Shown in pieces: positions 1-10,800 of a DNA stretch of 64,000 nt. Where the stretch lies: contig OY755046.1 of the NCBI GenBank assembly GCA_963576565.1, positions 59,871,471 to 59,935,470 of the forward strand. The letters run 5' to 3'. Source of the stretch: Aspidapion aeneum (lineage: Eukaryota; Arthropoda; Insecta; Coleoptera; Brentidae). The notes below the pieces were generated by a model. It was not told where the DNA came from and did no database searches. It was given only the letters and a program-made list of their open reading frames with translations. The position numbers were made by a program, and so were the translations under genes. The number at the start of each line of letters is the position of its first letter. Position 1 is the stretch's first letter.

Positions 1-420
1 ATTGTCGCCCTGCGGTACTCTGGTAATGCTAAATGCGGAAGTTAGCATTACCACCGCTATGCATTAATTGTCGTTTTTCTGTCGTAAAAGAAAAAAATGT
101 CGTGCTGCATTTTTTTAAAGCACTAAATGCTAACTTCATGCGAAAGTTATCACTACCACTCTTTAAAACTTGCAATTTTCAAATATTTTATTTAAGCATT
201 AATTGTCGTTTTTTTTGTTGTAAAAGAAAAACAATTGTCATGATGCGTTTTTTTGAAACCTTGGTAACTTAATGCAGAAGTTAGCGCTTCTACCCTTAAA
301 ACAAACAATTTTTATACATTTTATTTATGTACTAATTATTGTCTGTTTTTGTTGTAAAAGGAAAGAAAATTGATGTGTAGCGTTTTCAATAAAAAATATT
401 TTACAAAAAATTTATGCCGA
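1..420. repeat. Degenerate ~135-bp tandem repeat, cut by the window edge
   Basis: A block with GCATTAATTGTCGTTTTT followed by GTAAAAGAAAAA recurs near 61 and 193 and, more diverged, near 330, giving about three units of 132-136 bp. Each unit also carries a version of AATGCGGAAGTTAGC. The array is cut by the left edge, so its full length is unknown. The short open frame inside it (33-272) is explained by the repeat. Confidence 0.6.
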
Positions 421-699
421 AAATTATGGTCAGTTTGTGGATTATAACATAATTCATTGACTACAATCAGTGGCGATTAAAAAAAAAGTGAAAAATACAT
501 AATAATAACAATTATCTGTCTTGCTACAAAAGTTAGTTGACCTTCAGTATTTCCATGCAACAATCCCATTTCATATATTTGCAACATTCAAAACAATGTA
601 TGCTGTGCATAAATACAATACTAAGAAGATAAAGTAGGTACCTATGTCTTTTCTTTAAAGGATAACTATGATCTAAAACACAGAAAAATTATTTATCTG

Positions 700-1236
700 T
701 TTATGAAAAAGAATAGTAAAAGCAAAAAGTTATTGGATGTCTTAACAGTATTTTATGGAGCAGAGAGATAAATAAAAAATAATGTAAAATTTAACATATA
801 TGAATCAATGATGAAAAGCACGCTGTTGTATGGAATAGAGACTTGTCGCGTAACAGAAAAATACAAAATAAAAATGGAAAGTGTCGAAATGGATGCAATA
901 AGAAGATCAATGATAATATCTAGAACAGATCACATAAAAAATGAAATCAGAAAAGTAACAATGGGAATAGAGGGAAGCATAACGGATGACATCACTAAAA
1001 GACAACTGATATGGTACGGCCATGTACAACGGATGAACGCCGAACGATTACCAAAGCAGGTCCTAGAATGGCAACCAATAGGGCGCAGAAAAAGAGGGCG
1101 TCCTAAACTAGAATGGCAACAGTTAATCCAAAGATCACTCAGTCAAAAAAACCTGACACGAGGATGATTGTCAGGATGGAAGGAGGTGGAGAATAGACGT
1201 CGGACAACATAGGAAAACGTTCTAAACCGACATAGT
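700..1236 (+). pseudogene. LINE 3' fragment: C-terminal end of reverse-transcriptase ORF (family 1)
   Basis: The frame at 808-1167 encodes [17 protein letters not shown], then [13 protein letters not shown] and [14 protein letters not shown]. These are typical of the C-terminal tail of RTE-like non-LTR retrotransposon ORF2 proteins. The same tail occurs at 23508-24232, 30378-30833 and 44165-44593 on the - strand. The copy is 5'-truncated, lacks the catalytic RT motifs, and ends near AACGTTCTAAACCGACATA, the shared family 3' end. It is dead. Confidence 0.8.
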
Positions 1237-1300
1237 AGTTGTTTTTTTATTTATAGTCGAGTTCACATTATGTAAAAAAAAACATATTTTGTAGCTTTCT

Positions 1301-1645
1301 CAGTGGCGCACCCAGGAATGTGTCTTGGGGGGGGCCCGACAGCTACAAAGCGCGCCTTCAAAAAACTTGCGACCAAAAAAAAAAAGGTCATCATGTGTGG
1401 GGGAGGCCGCCAGGTACAAAGGGCGCCCTCAAAAATCCTGCGACCAAAAAAAAAAAAAACAAAGGTCATCATGTCTTTTCGCAACTACGCCACTGCTTGG
1501 GGTTGGGGGGGGCGGAGCCTCCTGCTGTCAAATTTTACGGTATTTTTCATGTTTTATCATCAAATATGTAGAAAATATATTAAAAATCTAAGGCTTGGGG
1601 GGGGGCCCGGGCCCCGGGGCCCCCCCTTCCCTGGGTGCGCCCATG
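1301..1645. mobile_element. 345-bp hAT-like MITE with GGCGCACCCAGG ends
   Basis: The left end reads CAGTGGCGCACCCAGGA and the right end, reverse-complemented, CATGGGCGCACCCAGGG. GCTTTCT flanks both sides (1294-1300 and 1646-1652), a 7-bp target-site duplication. A second copy at 38329-38506 has matching ends and a 7-bp duplication with one mismatch. The CAGTGG-type end is hAT-like, although hAT duplications are usually 8 bp. The interior is poly-G and poly-A rich and includes a second hAT-type end (CAGTGGCGTAG, - strand near 1490). Overlapping frames here are low-complexity artefacts. Confidence 0.75.
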
Positions 1646-2089
1646 GCTTTCTTATACCTTCCTATTGTTTTTATCTTTTGAAAGAAAGGTGGTCACATGA
1701 CCCTTAATATTGTTTTATGAACTGTTCTAAACTGTCTTAACTTTGTGGAAGTGAAAGGCAAATATTTTCAATGAGACAGAGAATAATTTTGTTGAGGGAG
1801 ATATATGAAAGATATTTTTATGGATTGGAAAAAGATGAAAATATATTACAGTCAGCAGGAAAAATAAATAAAACTCGATCCAACTTATTAGGGTAAAATA
1901 GGGTGAAAACTTTTAGGGGTCGCATTGTGATGGCTTTTATCAAACTAGACCTCCAATCAAAAAAAGTTAAATATAAAAAAAATAATATAAGAAGGTCTAC
2001 CTATGTACCACTCTTGTCTAAACTATTTTTTTACATTACATTTACAAAAATAAAAAAAACAGATTTCTTATTTTTATCGTTTTGTCTGA

Positions 2090-2712
2090 AATTTGTAGAT
2101 AATGATTGAGTAGAAACAAAATTTGAGAATTCCATTGTCTTTATTTATTTTAAACACATCATTTTATTTAGTAAGTACTTACTTCTAACTGTTCGCACTG
2201 GATCTAGTGCTGTGTTTTTCTGTGCCATGTTTCCATTTTTAAAGTGTAAACTTCTTTAGGAGGGTTTAGCAGTTTTTGTGGGTAGCGAATTGAACTGAGC
2301 CGCCAGGCTCAGCTATGTAACGCTCACTCGGGTGCAATCAGTTCAAGTCTACTAACTGTGAGAAACATTCAGCCAGCGATATGATGATGTAGATGAATGC
2401 CAGTACACAGAAGAGTTTGGTTCGGTCCGCTTTGCAGAATGTGTTATGGGCCAGAATTATTAATTTTGCCTTGTTGAAGTTTACACTTCTGCTGTGTTAA
2501 GCACACACAATTTTTTTATTCCATTTTTTTATTAATCTAATTAAAATTTTATCCTTATCTAAAATTGTATTATTAAGATGTTTTTGTTATGTTTTTTTAA
2601 AATAATTTTAATGTAGAGTATTTATCTATCTATCTTAAAAATGGTTAAAGATACTTACTAACCAAAATACTGTGTTTAAAATAAATAAAGACATTAAAAG
2701 TTTGAAATGTTT
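2090..2712. mobile_element. Foldback/TIR element (TAAGTACTTACT family)
   Basis: The left arm contains CATTGTCTTTATTTATTTTAAACAC and AGTAAGTACTTACT. The right arm contains its inverse, TACTTACTAACC and GTTTAAAATAAATAAAGACA. The same arms occur at 27571-27690 and in the double palindrome at 33960-34320. A second nested inverted pair (AAGTGTAAACTTC near 2240, GAAGTTTACACTTC near 2475) lies inside. No coding capacity is visible. Confidence 0.6.
2285..2400 (+). repeat. tRNA-like SINE head, tentative
   Basis: GGCTCAGCTATG near 2306 resembles a Pol III A box (TRGCNNAGYNGG). AGTTCAAGTCT near 2340 resembles a B box (GGTTCRANYCC), about 28 bp further on, a tRNA-like spacing. There is no complete cloverleaf or CCA-ready acceptor stem, so it is not a functional tRNA. 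It lies inside the foldback at 2090-2712, so it may be part of that element rather than a separate SINE. Confidence 0.35.
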
Positions 2713-2765
2713 CTTTTTTTTGAATTTTATAAAATTTGGTGGAAACTTACCTTTTTAATTAGTTT

Positions 2766-3105
2766 AAATTTTGTTAAATTAAAATATTTATATTTAAAAA
2801 GTGGGTTCCTTTTAAAACAAAAATGCTCAATTTCAGAAAGCAGTTTTTTTTAAAACAGTGATCATTTTTTTCCTCTCCTCCTCTATTCTTAGAAGGAGTA
2901 GAAAATAGACATCATATGAAAAAATTTGCCAGGAAATTTTGTTAAATTAAAATATTTATATTTAAAAAGTGGGTTCCTTTTTAAACAAAAATGCTCAATT
3001 TCAGAAAGCAGTTTTTTTTAAAACAGTGATCATTTTTTTTCCTCTCCTCCTCTATTCTTAGAAGGAGTAGAAAATAGACATCATATGAAAAAATTTGCCA
3101 GGAAA
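2766..3105. repeat. Near-perfect 169-bp tandem duplication
   Basis: A unit beginning AATTTTGTTAAATTAAAAT at 2766 repeats at 2935 with very few differences (an A/T change, one extra T). The high identity suggests a recent event. Each copy holds a CTCTCCTCCTCTATTC stretch. Confidence 0.9.
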
Positions 3106-3109
3106 TAAG

Positions 3110-4080
3110 AAAACAGTTAAACACATATATCTCCAAAACTAATTAACAAAAAATCCCAAGAATAATCCCAACATATGTGTTGAATTAATTAACAAAAAAA
3201 TCCCAAGAATAATCCCCAACAAATCTATTGTTGAAATCAGAAAGAAAAGTTCCGTAAAATACTAAGATTATATACAGGTTGGTCCATTAAAAAAATCCAT
3301 CAACCTGTCAAATTTTTGACATTTAGAATTTCTTTTTGACCTGACCTCAGATTTTATAAAAAATTATGAAACTTTTGTATTTATCTTATTTTGATATCTA
3401 TTCAAATATACATTATAGATATGGTGTAAAAATATATGGGAAAACCCTGTACACTATTAAAAGATCACACTATATTTCACCCCAATAAATCAAAACAAGT
3501 CTAATTTTATTTTGTTATTGGCTGCAATGTATTTTCTTTCAATTTCAATGAATTTAATACTGTTATTATTATTTTTTTCATCCAAAAGTTACCACTGCAT
3601 GGTCTCTTATTCATAATGATTAATTTTTAGGAATTCAATAAGAAATAAGCATAATAAATTGTAAGATAATATTTTAATAGCCTTTTGCATTTCACCTCTC
3701 CCTCATTTCAATACAAACTAGTTCTGCATTTTACAATAAAGTGTCACCAACACTAGGTACTATTATTATCATATCTTAACCAATTTAAATAATAATTTAA
3801 TACTGTTAACACAATGTACAGATTTATTTTTGATTCAAAAGGAAAAAGACCCCAGATTTTTAAAAGGCCATTTCTATTTAAAAAGAAAAGAAACTGAACT
3901 TTATATCTCTTATGATTATGTTTATGTACTAATTATTACATGAACCAAGCTTTATTTGTTGTTAAAAAGTTGCCAGCTTTTTTTGAACCAAAACAAAACA
4001 ATAAAATAATATTGCTACATAAAACTGTGCTTGTTTCCTGTAACCTGCACTGATAATAATCTTTTGTTTTTGTTGTTATA
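3110..4080. other. AT-rich stretch with no recognised feature
   Basis: I see no reading frame of note, no repeat pair and no RNA signature. If the - strand gene starting at 4188 is real, this is its first intron. Confidence 0.5.
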
Positions 4081-4145
4081 GGTTCAATTAAGGAAAAAAC
4101 AAAACACAATCTGGCCTAGATGAAGAAAAAAATTGCAAGACTCAC

Positions 4146-4188
4146 CTAGAATGGCCTGGAAGGCTAGATCAGCTGTTAAATTGTCCAT
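4146..4188 (-). CDS. Probable first coding exon of an unidentified divergent gene
   Basis: On the - strand an ATG in a strong start context (ACAATGG) opens a 43-nt frame beginning MDNLTADLAFQAIL. It runs straight into a strong splice donor, GTGAGT (4145 downward), leaving phase 1. I do not recognise the protein from 14 residues and could not locate exon 2. It may lie beyond the window edge. The upstream ~190 bp are locally richer in CG dinucleotides than the surroundings, as expected for a 5' UTR/promoter. The arrangement would be head-to-head with RAD54, with ~3.7 kb between start codons. The gene model is an inference from start context, open frame and donor only. Confidence 0.5.
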
Positions 4189-4400
4189 TGTTCTCACTTT
4201 AAAACTCGATCATTTTTAAAAAGAAAATTGCGTAGTTTTTTACCGAGGGATAATTTCGAAATTTTCACATTTTCACGACACACACGATAAACTTTTCAAA
4301 ACTTTTCCCGACCTGCTCAGTGTTTTCCACGTTCTTTGACAAGATGACGACCAACGTGTAGTCTGTTCGAAATCGTTTTGTCCACTCAAGCAGTCGACAG
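4189..4400 (-). promoter_or_regulatory. Candidate 5' UTR/promoter of the divergent - strand gene
   Basis: This stretch directly upstream of the putative ATG contains several CG dinucleotides (ACGACACACACGATAA, CGACCAACGTG) in an otherwise AT-rich background. No TATA box stands out. Support is positional. Confidence 0.3.
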
Positions 4401-4599
4401 CGGAAATGTATTTGTCAGTTATGGATGGCTATACTATAGTTCATTTAATAATTTATATTAAAATTTATATAAATTAAGATAACTTTTTGACAGTAATCAG
4501 CTGTTTATCATAACAAACAGCATATGCTAGCAAAAAAGAAATCGACAAATAATGAAATAAATTTTAGTTATTCAAGCAAGATTTTGTAAATTCCACTTT

Positions 4600-7017
4600 T
4601 TAGAAGCATTTTATATTACTTTTTGGCAAATTCACCCTATTTCGACACCGCTGAATCCGAATATCCCCGTTGCGACCTCGAAGTGTTGACATGGGCTGAG
4701 ATATTTAAGATGGCGCTCAACATGGTGCCCAAATTTAAAATTGCCGCTGTAAAGCCCCAACTGACACAGGTGTACCCACATAGCACAATCACGTGTTTAC
4801 CACCTAAAAAAGGCGTGAGAAAAAAAAAACGTTGATTTTAAAAGCTGCTAGAAAAATACGTTTATTTCATATACGAAAACAAGCTTAATAGGTCATTCAT
4901 TAACGTTATAAAAAAAAACGTTGCTAAAAACTGCGTTTTAATAACGCCATTATCAAATTAAAACAGCAGTTTCAAGTGATTTTTATAAACGTTAAAATCA
5001 CATTAGATTCACACCTTTTCTACACGAATTTTAAAACGCGAGTTGCATGACATTTCTACCGACTATTTTTGAGATTTTACTAGCAGCAGCGCCACCTATT
5101 ATCAGGATTTTTCACTTTGACGAAATCTATCAGGCAGTGCTTTGGCCTCTAAACTCCAAAAACCTGTTAAGGAACTGATCCCTGATCCACGATTACGACG
5201 CATCTGTTATTAACCTGATAAAGACACATTAATATTCTGTGAAAGTGTTTAGTGTTAAAAAATCTTGTTTACCATAAAAAAAACATAATGTATATAGATA
5301 GATATATAGATATTTTGTCTTGCCTTGAGCGCCATCTTTAAAATTGTCTTAAAGTGTTCTGTATTAAACTAGTGAACTTTTCTAACTTCCTTCGCGTCTC
5401 TTTTAAGTTCAAAAAATGTTATAAAAAAACGTGACCCAAAAAGACGCAGAAAGTTAGTAGGTTTGAGAAGTCTTAATCTAGTGGCGTCTTGGAACATGTT
5501 ATGGAGGACTTTTCAAGTGTGAATTTGGTACATGAAAATAATGAGGGTAAAAAACACGATATATACACAGCACCAGAAACTTCAGCAAAAAGTACATTTT
5601 TATAGCTTGATTTCTCCTTGTTTTATCTTTAAGCATGTAGATTTAACAAAATTAATATTACATGGCATGAGGTTGTTTTCATGTAAAAAAAACTTTGTTA
5701 TTTTTATTCACATTAATTTAACGTTGATGTGATTTTTGTGCTATGTGGGTAAATTTAAAATAAATATTTATATAAGCAAAAAATAATGATATTAGTTTTT
5801 TTTAATGGCTGCAAAAACCTCCAAAACACCCTCCTCAGACCCCCCAAAATCTGAAAGATTGAGGTTTTTTCAAATTTTCTTAATAACTAATCTTCTAAGG
5901 GAAACATGTATAATACACTTTTTTTATTCGATTTTTTTTAACTCAATTTTAAAAAATCAGAAAATAAGACATTTTTGTAACAAGTTTTATCTAATATTCT
6001 CAGAAAATAAAACAATACTATACTTTATTGTAGAAAGTAAAATTCCCTTTTTAGCAGTGTAAAACTTGCTGGGGTTATCTTAGATCAAACTCTCCAGCGA
6101 CGTCCGTAAATGTGAATGATTTTAAAAAATCATTAAAAAACCATGTTTTTCAAAGGTTTTGTTCGATTTTCTTAAAAACCAAACTCTTTATCAAAAAATA
6201 TGTTCTATACTTCATCGTAGACAATAAAATTTCTTTTTAAACGCTGTATAACAAAGTGGAAGTTAATTCGGTGGTGTCCTTAATTTAAAGTAATTATTTA
6301 AAAACAAAACAAATAAGCCTTTAAAAACAAACCAAATTTTTTAAAAGGTTTTATCCAATTTTCTTAAGAACTAAGGTTCTTACGACAATATTAGTAATAT
6401 ACTTTCTTTTAAACAGTGTATTACAAAATTTGATAGAAAATATGGCTAACTCTAAAGAGGCGTCACAAAAAATTTTTTGTTAAATTTTCTTTAAAACTAA
6501 CGTCAGTAGGATTGCATAATATAAAAATTTAATTTTCTTTTCCTCAGTTAATTTTTTTTTAAATATATAAAATATAACCAAAATTGATTACTTTGGTTTT
6601 TTTTAAAATTATTTATGTAAGTACGCTACTTACATGTGAAATAAACGCCACAATATATTGCAGTGTTTAAAAGGCAATTTTATTGTCTACAATAAAGTAC
6701 CCAAAAAGTGTAGTTTTTGCGAAAATTTTATAAAATCAATATGCTTTTTTCTAAATAATTCCAATTTACGAAAGCCAGTGAAGATCTACTTTCTTCTACT
6801 AATCTTAGCGATGATTAAGACATTGTTGGAAAGTGAAGTTTGTTACTCACAAAAAACTTAGTTTTCGAGAAAATTAAATAAAACTAAAAAGAACATTTTT
6901 TTTTGGTGGTTTAAGGGGGATTTTCTTTGTCCCTGTCAATATTCGGATTCAGCGGGGTCAAATTGTCAAATTAGGGGGAAGTGGTCGGTTGCCAAAAAGT
7001 AATTTAAAATGCTTCTT
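4600..7017. mobile_element. Composite element with inverted ends around internal repeats
   Basis: AGAAGCATTTTATATTACTT and CGCTGAATCCGAATAT at 4602-4664 reappear inverted at 6939-7017. Between them lie the 975-bp MITE at 4775-5749 and, from about 5800 to 6900, degenerate ~190-bp tandem units that share TTTTCTTAA-AACTAA and a ...GTAGAAAGTAAAATT... block. Target-site duplications were not identified, so the outer boundaries are approximate. The open frames at 4623-4835 and 5805-6062 lie inside it and have no recognisable domain. Confidence 0.5.
4775..5749. mobile_element. 975-bp TA-flanked MITE with CCCACATAGCACAA ends
   Basis: The left end is TA|CCCACATAGCACAATCACG. The right end is its inverse, TTTTTGTGCTATGTGGG|TA. 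The TA duplication is typical of the Tc1/mariner group. The interior repeats AACGTT-type words. The right ~480 bp reappear nearly intact at 57405-57893. Smaller or related members are at 7311-7494 and 52715-54131. There is no transposase frame. Confidence 0.8.
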
Positions 7018-7310
7018 GATTGAAAACGGAGAGCTTTTCAGCTTGTTTTGTAAAAATTACAAAAAATTATTTTCAAGTGAACTCAGCACTATAGCCCGTG
7101 TTGCTATAGCTACCGATAATATGCTTCTTTTCTTGCCCTTTATTTGTTTATGCAAAAATAAAAAATAATATTTAGGTTTATGGCAAAAAAAACCTTATGA
7201 CTTCAGATTTATTTGACAAACTAGCATTTCTTTAACGAATTTAAAGTTTATAAGCTTTCTGCAGGTTTTAAAATTGTTTAAAGTTTTTTGCTGTTTGTAA
7301 ATTATAGGTA

Positions 7311-7494
7311 CCCACATAGGAACAAAGCAAATTGTAAAAAAACCCATACCTTTTTATGTTTTATAAGTCGTTTTTTTAAATTATTTTTAAAACCACGTTA
7401 TTTTGGTGTTATATTAACGGGGTGTTAAAAGACTTTAACCTGATAGACTTCAAAGTGTGGGTTTTTAACGTTTTTTTCCTTTGTGCTATGTGGG
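7311..7494. mobile_element. 184-bp TA-flanked MITE of the CCCACATAG family
   Basis: The left end is TA|CCCACATAGGAACAAAG and the right end CTTTGTGCTATGTGGG|TA. It has the same terminal sequence and the same TTAACG-type interior words as the 4775-5749 element. It lies ~360 bp upstream of the RAD54 start codon. Confidence 0.8.
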
Positions 7495-7619
7495 TAAAAG
7501 TAGGTACTTATCTAAAGCAAGCTATACAGTTTGTAAGTACCTTATATAAAGGTATTTAGGTGTACCCTATGTGAAATTAGTTTTCTTTTAAGTTTTCATT
7601 AAATAAATAAATAAGATAG

Positions 7620-7856
7620 AACTTCCTAATTTGTATACAAAGAAAGTTGGAACAAACTATCGCCAAGGCGTTCAGCGTTTTTCGTCAGGACACTTGTTGA
7701 TTCTGACGTCACAATGTTCAACAAGTGTTGGAACTCTACGCCACTGCTTGCCAGCTGACTAGATCAATATAACCTAACTTTTTTGTTTATGTTATTTTTC
7801 TTTTGGCGGTGTAAATAAAGAAGAAAAAGTGTGCAATTTGTGGAAAAAACACAAAA
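7620..7856 (+). promoter_or_regulatory. RAD54 proximal promoter and 5' UTR candidate
   Basis: A full palindromic CRE/ATF site, TGACGTCA, is at 7704-7711. An E2F-like TTTTGGCGG is at 7801-7809, which would fit S-phase expression of a recombination gene. The sequence before the start (ACAAAAATG) is a good insect start context. A short upstream frame (ATG at 7789, nine codons) would precede the start if transcription begins upstream of it. The transcription start site is not defined by sequence alone. Confidence 0.4.
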
Positions 7857-7859
7857 ATG
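7857..7859 (+). CDS. okr: RAD54 coding exon 1: the start codon alone
   Basis: ATG is followed immediately by donor GTAAGA. The 107-nt intron ends TTTTCAG, and exon 2 then reads AGA AGG AGC, giving MRRSKAPSQ, the conserved RAD54 N terminus. No in-frame ATG at the start of exon 2 would produce that N terminus, so the split start codon exon is preferred. Confidence 0.85.
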
Positions 7860-10800
7860 GTAAGAAAATATTATGAATAATATTACCTTTCTAAATGTGA
7901 TCTGTTTGTAAAGTGTTAGAATAGCAAAATTAGCAGCAATTTGCAAGTTCTTAATAATATTTTCAGAGAAGGAGCAAAGCTCCTAGCCAGATTGGTAAAA
8001 GTCCCTCGGCAGGAGACAGCCCTATCTCATCTTCAAATGTCTTTGCCAAGCCTTCAAATAAGCCTTTTTCCTCACCCCTACTACCAGGCACTAAAAGGAC
8101 CCGAGAGCTGTCTACTGAAAAAAATCTTCCGAAGTTAAGAAAGCCTTTAGCTAGTAAAGACAATGAGCCTGTTTTTGTCTTAAATCATGTGAGTTTTACT
8201 TGTAATAATATTTTAAAGAGTTTACAGTTTTGAATGGGCAAGCACAGATATGAGCAAGCCAGGATTTGAGGGGGTGGGGGGGCAACAGGGTAATTATTTT
8301 CTATTATTAGTATTTCTAATAAAATAAGGGAAAACAGGAGAACTACCCCCCCTAGAAAAAAAAATTATATTACAAAAAAAAATTTCATCAACTATTACCC
8401 CCCCCTAGATTTTGACCCAGATCCATGCTTGGATATAAGGAAGGGTAACATGGTAATTACCCCCTCCTAGAAAAAAAATATGCTCTTTTAGTTAGTGAAT
8501 AAAGGGCTTAACAGATAATTCCCCCCCCCCCCATTAATTTTATGTGAGTTTTATGTAATTTCTGAACAGCAATCAAAGATACAAATTAGGGAACTTCCTT
8601 AAATTACATAACACAGAAATTCAGGATTTTTGACCCCACCCCCTCCCCCCCTTGTAACACATATTCAATAAAAAACACATTAAAAAAGCATTGAGTGCAA
8701 TGTAAGGCCAAACCCACCCCTCCCCCTTAAGAGTTACATAATTTAAGGATAGGCACTTCTTCTTTTTGTCTTTTTTTTCAAAAACTCTTACAGATATAAA
8801 AAATTGTAGGAGATTGGAGTTTCTGAATAAGACAGGAAATTCATTTTATATTTTTGAATCTGCCAGTGACTTACTGCAAAAAAGTTTTGGGGGGAAAAAA
8901 GGGGGCAAGGTCCTGGAAAAAACATCACCCTGTATGTATGGCTTGTAGTTAAATACACGATCCAGATTTGAGTTAAACATCTTAAATACTGCATGAGTTA
9001 AAAAGAAAAAAACAAAAAAAAAATTAAAACTTTATCAACCTGTATCTCAAAAACTTTGCATTTGCAGACCTGTGTTTTTACAAAGTTTTTTTCTTAAAAT
9101 CACTCAAAGAATAACCCTCTGAAGTTTGGCGACATACTTTATTAACACCCTGTATACAGGGTGTCCCAGATAAAAACAACTACATGGGGATTTCGGAAAC
9201 AGATACAAGTTTGTTTAAATAAGAAAAAAGTTGCGTTATTCCGAGCCCAATCGAGTACTGTATCAATATTAAAGATATCTATAGGATTTACACAACTATC
9301 GAGCAAAAACTAAAAATTGTGTTTTTTGAAAAATTTAAATATTCCCGCCATCTTGCAAACAAATTTAATGAAATTTGATAGTTTTGTATAAACAACTACG
9401 GCCAATGGAATCATGTTAACAAATTTTTTCTAGGCCTAGTTTTTTTGAAACCATAGCCAACTTTGTTATTTCTTATGACCGCCATATTGAATTCATACGT
9501 CAATAAATAGAGCTTTTCAACCATCTATAATAAGCCTTTGAATGACGGTAAATGTGAATTTATTTAAAAAACTGTTTTTCACTTGCTTGGCTGTAAAACA
9601 AAGGCCGTAGTTGCGTTTTTTGTCATACCTATGTAACTATCTGTCAAAACGTTGTCATTTATTTGATTTATCTGTTAGAGTTTTAAAGTTTCTAAATTAC
9701 TTAAGATTTTTTTTGAGCCACATTATCCATCAAATTTAACATGGAAAAGTTTCCAAATTGGGAGAAAGTAGATATGTATGAATGTTATATTTTGTGTAAT
9801 AAGAATGCTGGAAGAGCTCGAGATATGTACTTTCAGAGATATCCAGAAAGACAACAACCAGGTTTGTCAATTAATTCAATTCAATTTATTTACTGTTTTA
9901 CTGGAAATACAATATTATTCCTATAACAGCGGTCTCTTAATCTAGCACTTTAATTTGGTTAAGCCTAACAAAAAAAAACAAGAATGATTTTAATAAATGA
10001 GAAAAAGCAGAACACTAAAAAAAATCTGATAGCAAGTTAATGTAAGTACAACAAAGTTTAATCAGATATATCCTAACCAGTTAAATTTCTTAATTGACAA
10101 TGTAGTGGCAAAATGATAACTACATTATAGGTGTGAATTAAACATTACAAGTCAGAAAAGAGCAAGATAAAGATTCAACATAAATAATAATCCAATAATA
10201 ACTTCTATTTCAAATATTTATTGACAAACACTGCTGGACGAAAATACAGAAGCCGCCGCGCGAGTATTTTTTATAAGACGCTAGCCCTACCAAGTCCACT
10301 TTCAATCCCTGACTTCGCATGCGCAGATCTTCCAATATTATTTACCTCATGTATTAGAATAGATGAATACAGGGTGATTTTTACTTGAATGATTCTAACC
10401 ACATGAAAATAGAAAGTTTCAAAAACCTAACCTAACAAAACCTAATCAAATCTAACCGAACCGAAGCAAAGGAAACTGAACCAATAATTTTTTTGAAAAA
10501 AAAACTTTCCTGACTTCCTGCCCGGGATCCTAGAGGATGTGAATCCGAACCGAACCTAACTAAACTGAACCTAACCAAACTAAACTACAACACGTACTGC
10601 TAATTAGGTTTAGTTGGGTAGGGTTAGGTTTGGATAGGTTCGGTTCGGTACGGTCCGGTTCGGATTCACATCCTCTAGGATCCCGGGTAAGAATTCAGGA
10701 AAGTTTTTTTTTTTGAAAAAAAATATTGGTTTAGTTTGCTTTGGTTCGGTTTGGTTAGATCTGATTAGGTTTCGTTAGGTTATTGAAACTTTCTACTTTC

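Noticed and set aside
1303..1707. 134-codon frame and two overlapping ones rich in Lys and Gly
   Set aside because: Translation of poly-A and poly-G runs within the 1301-1645 MITE.
2285..2400. Functional tRNA gene
   Set aside because: A/B-box-like words only; arms do not pair into a cloverleaf.
4623..4835. 70-codon frame starting MANSPYFDTAESEYPRC
   Set aside because: It begins in an inverted-repeat end that recurs near 6940 and runs into a MITE terminus at 4775. No domain.
7941..8138. 65-codon + strand frame and a 66-codon - strand frame over RAD54 exon 2
   Set aside because: The spliced frame beginning at 7967 matches the RAD54 N terminus; the others are shadows.
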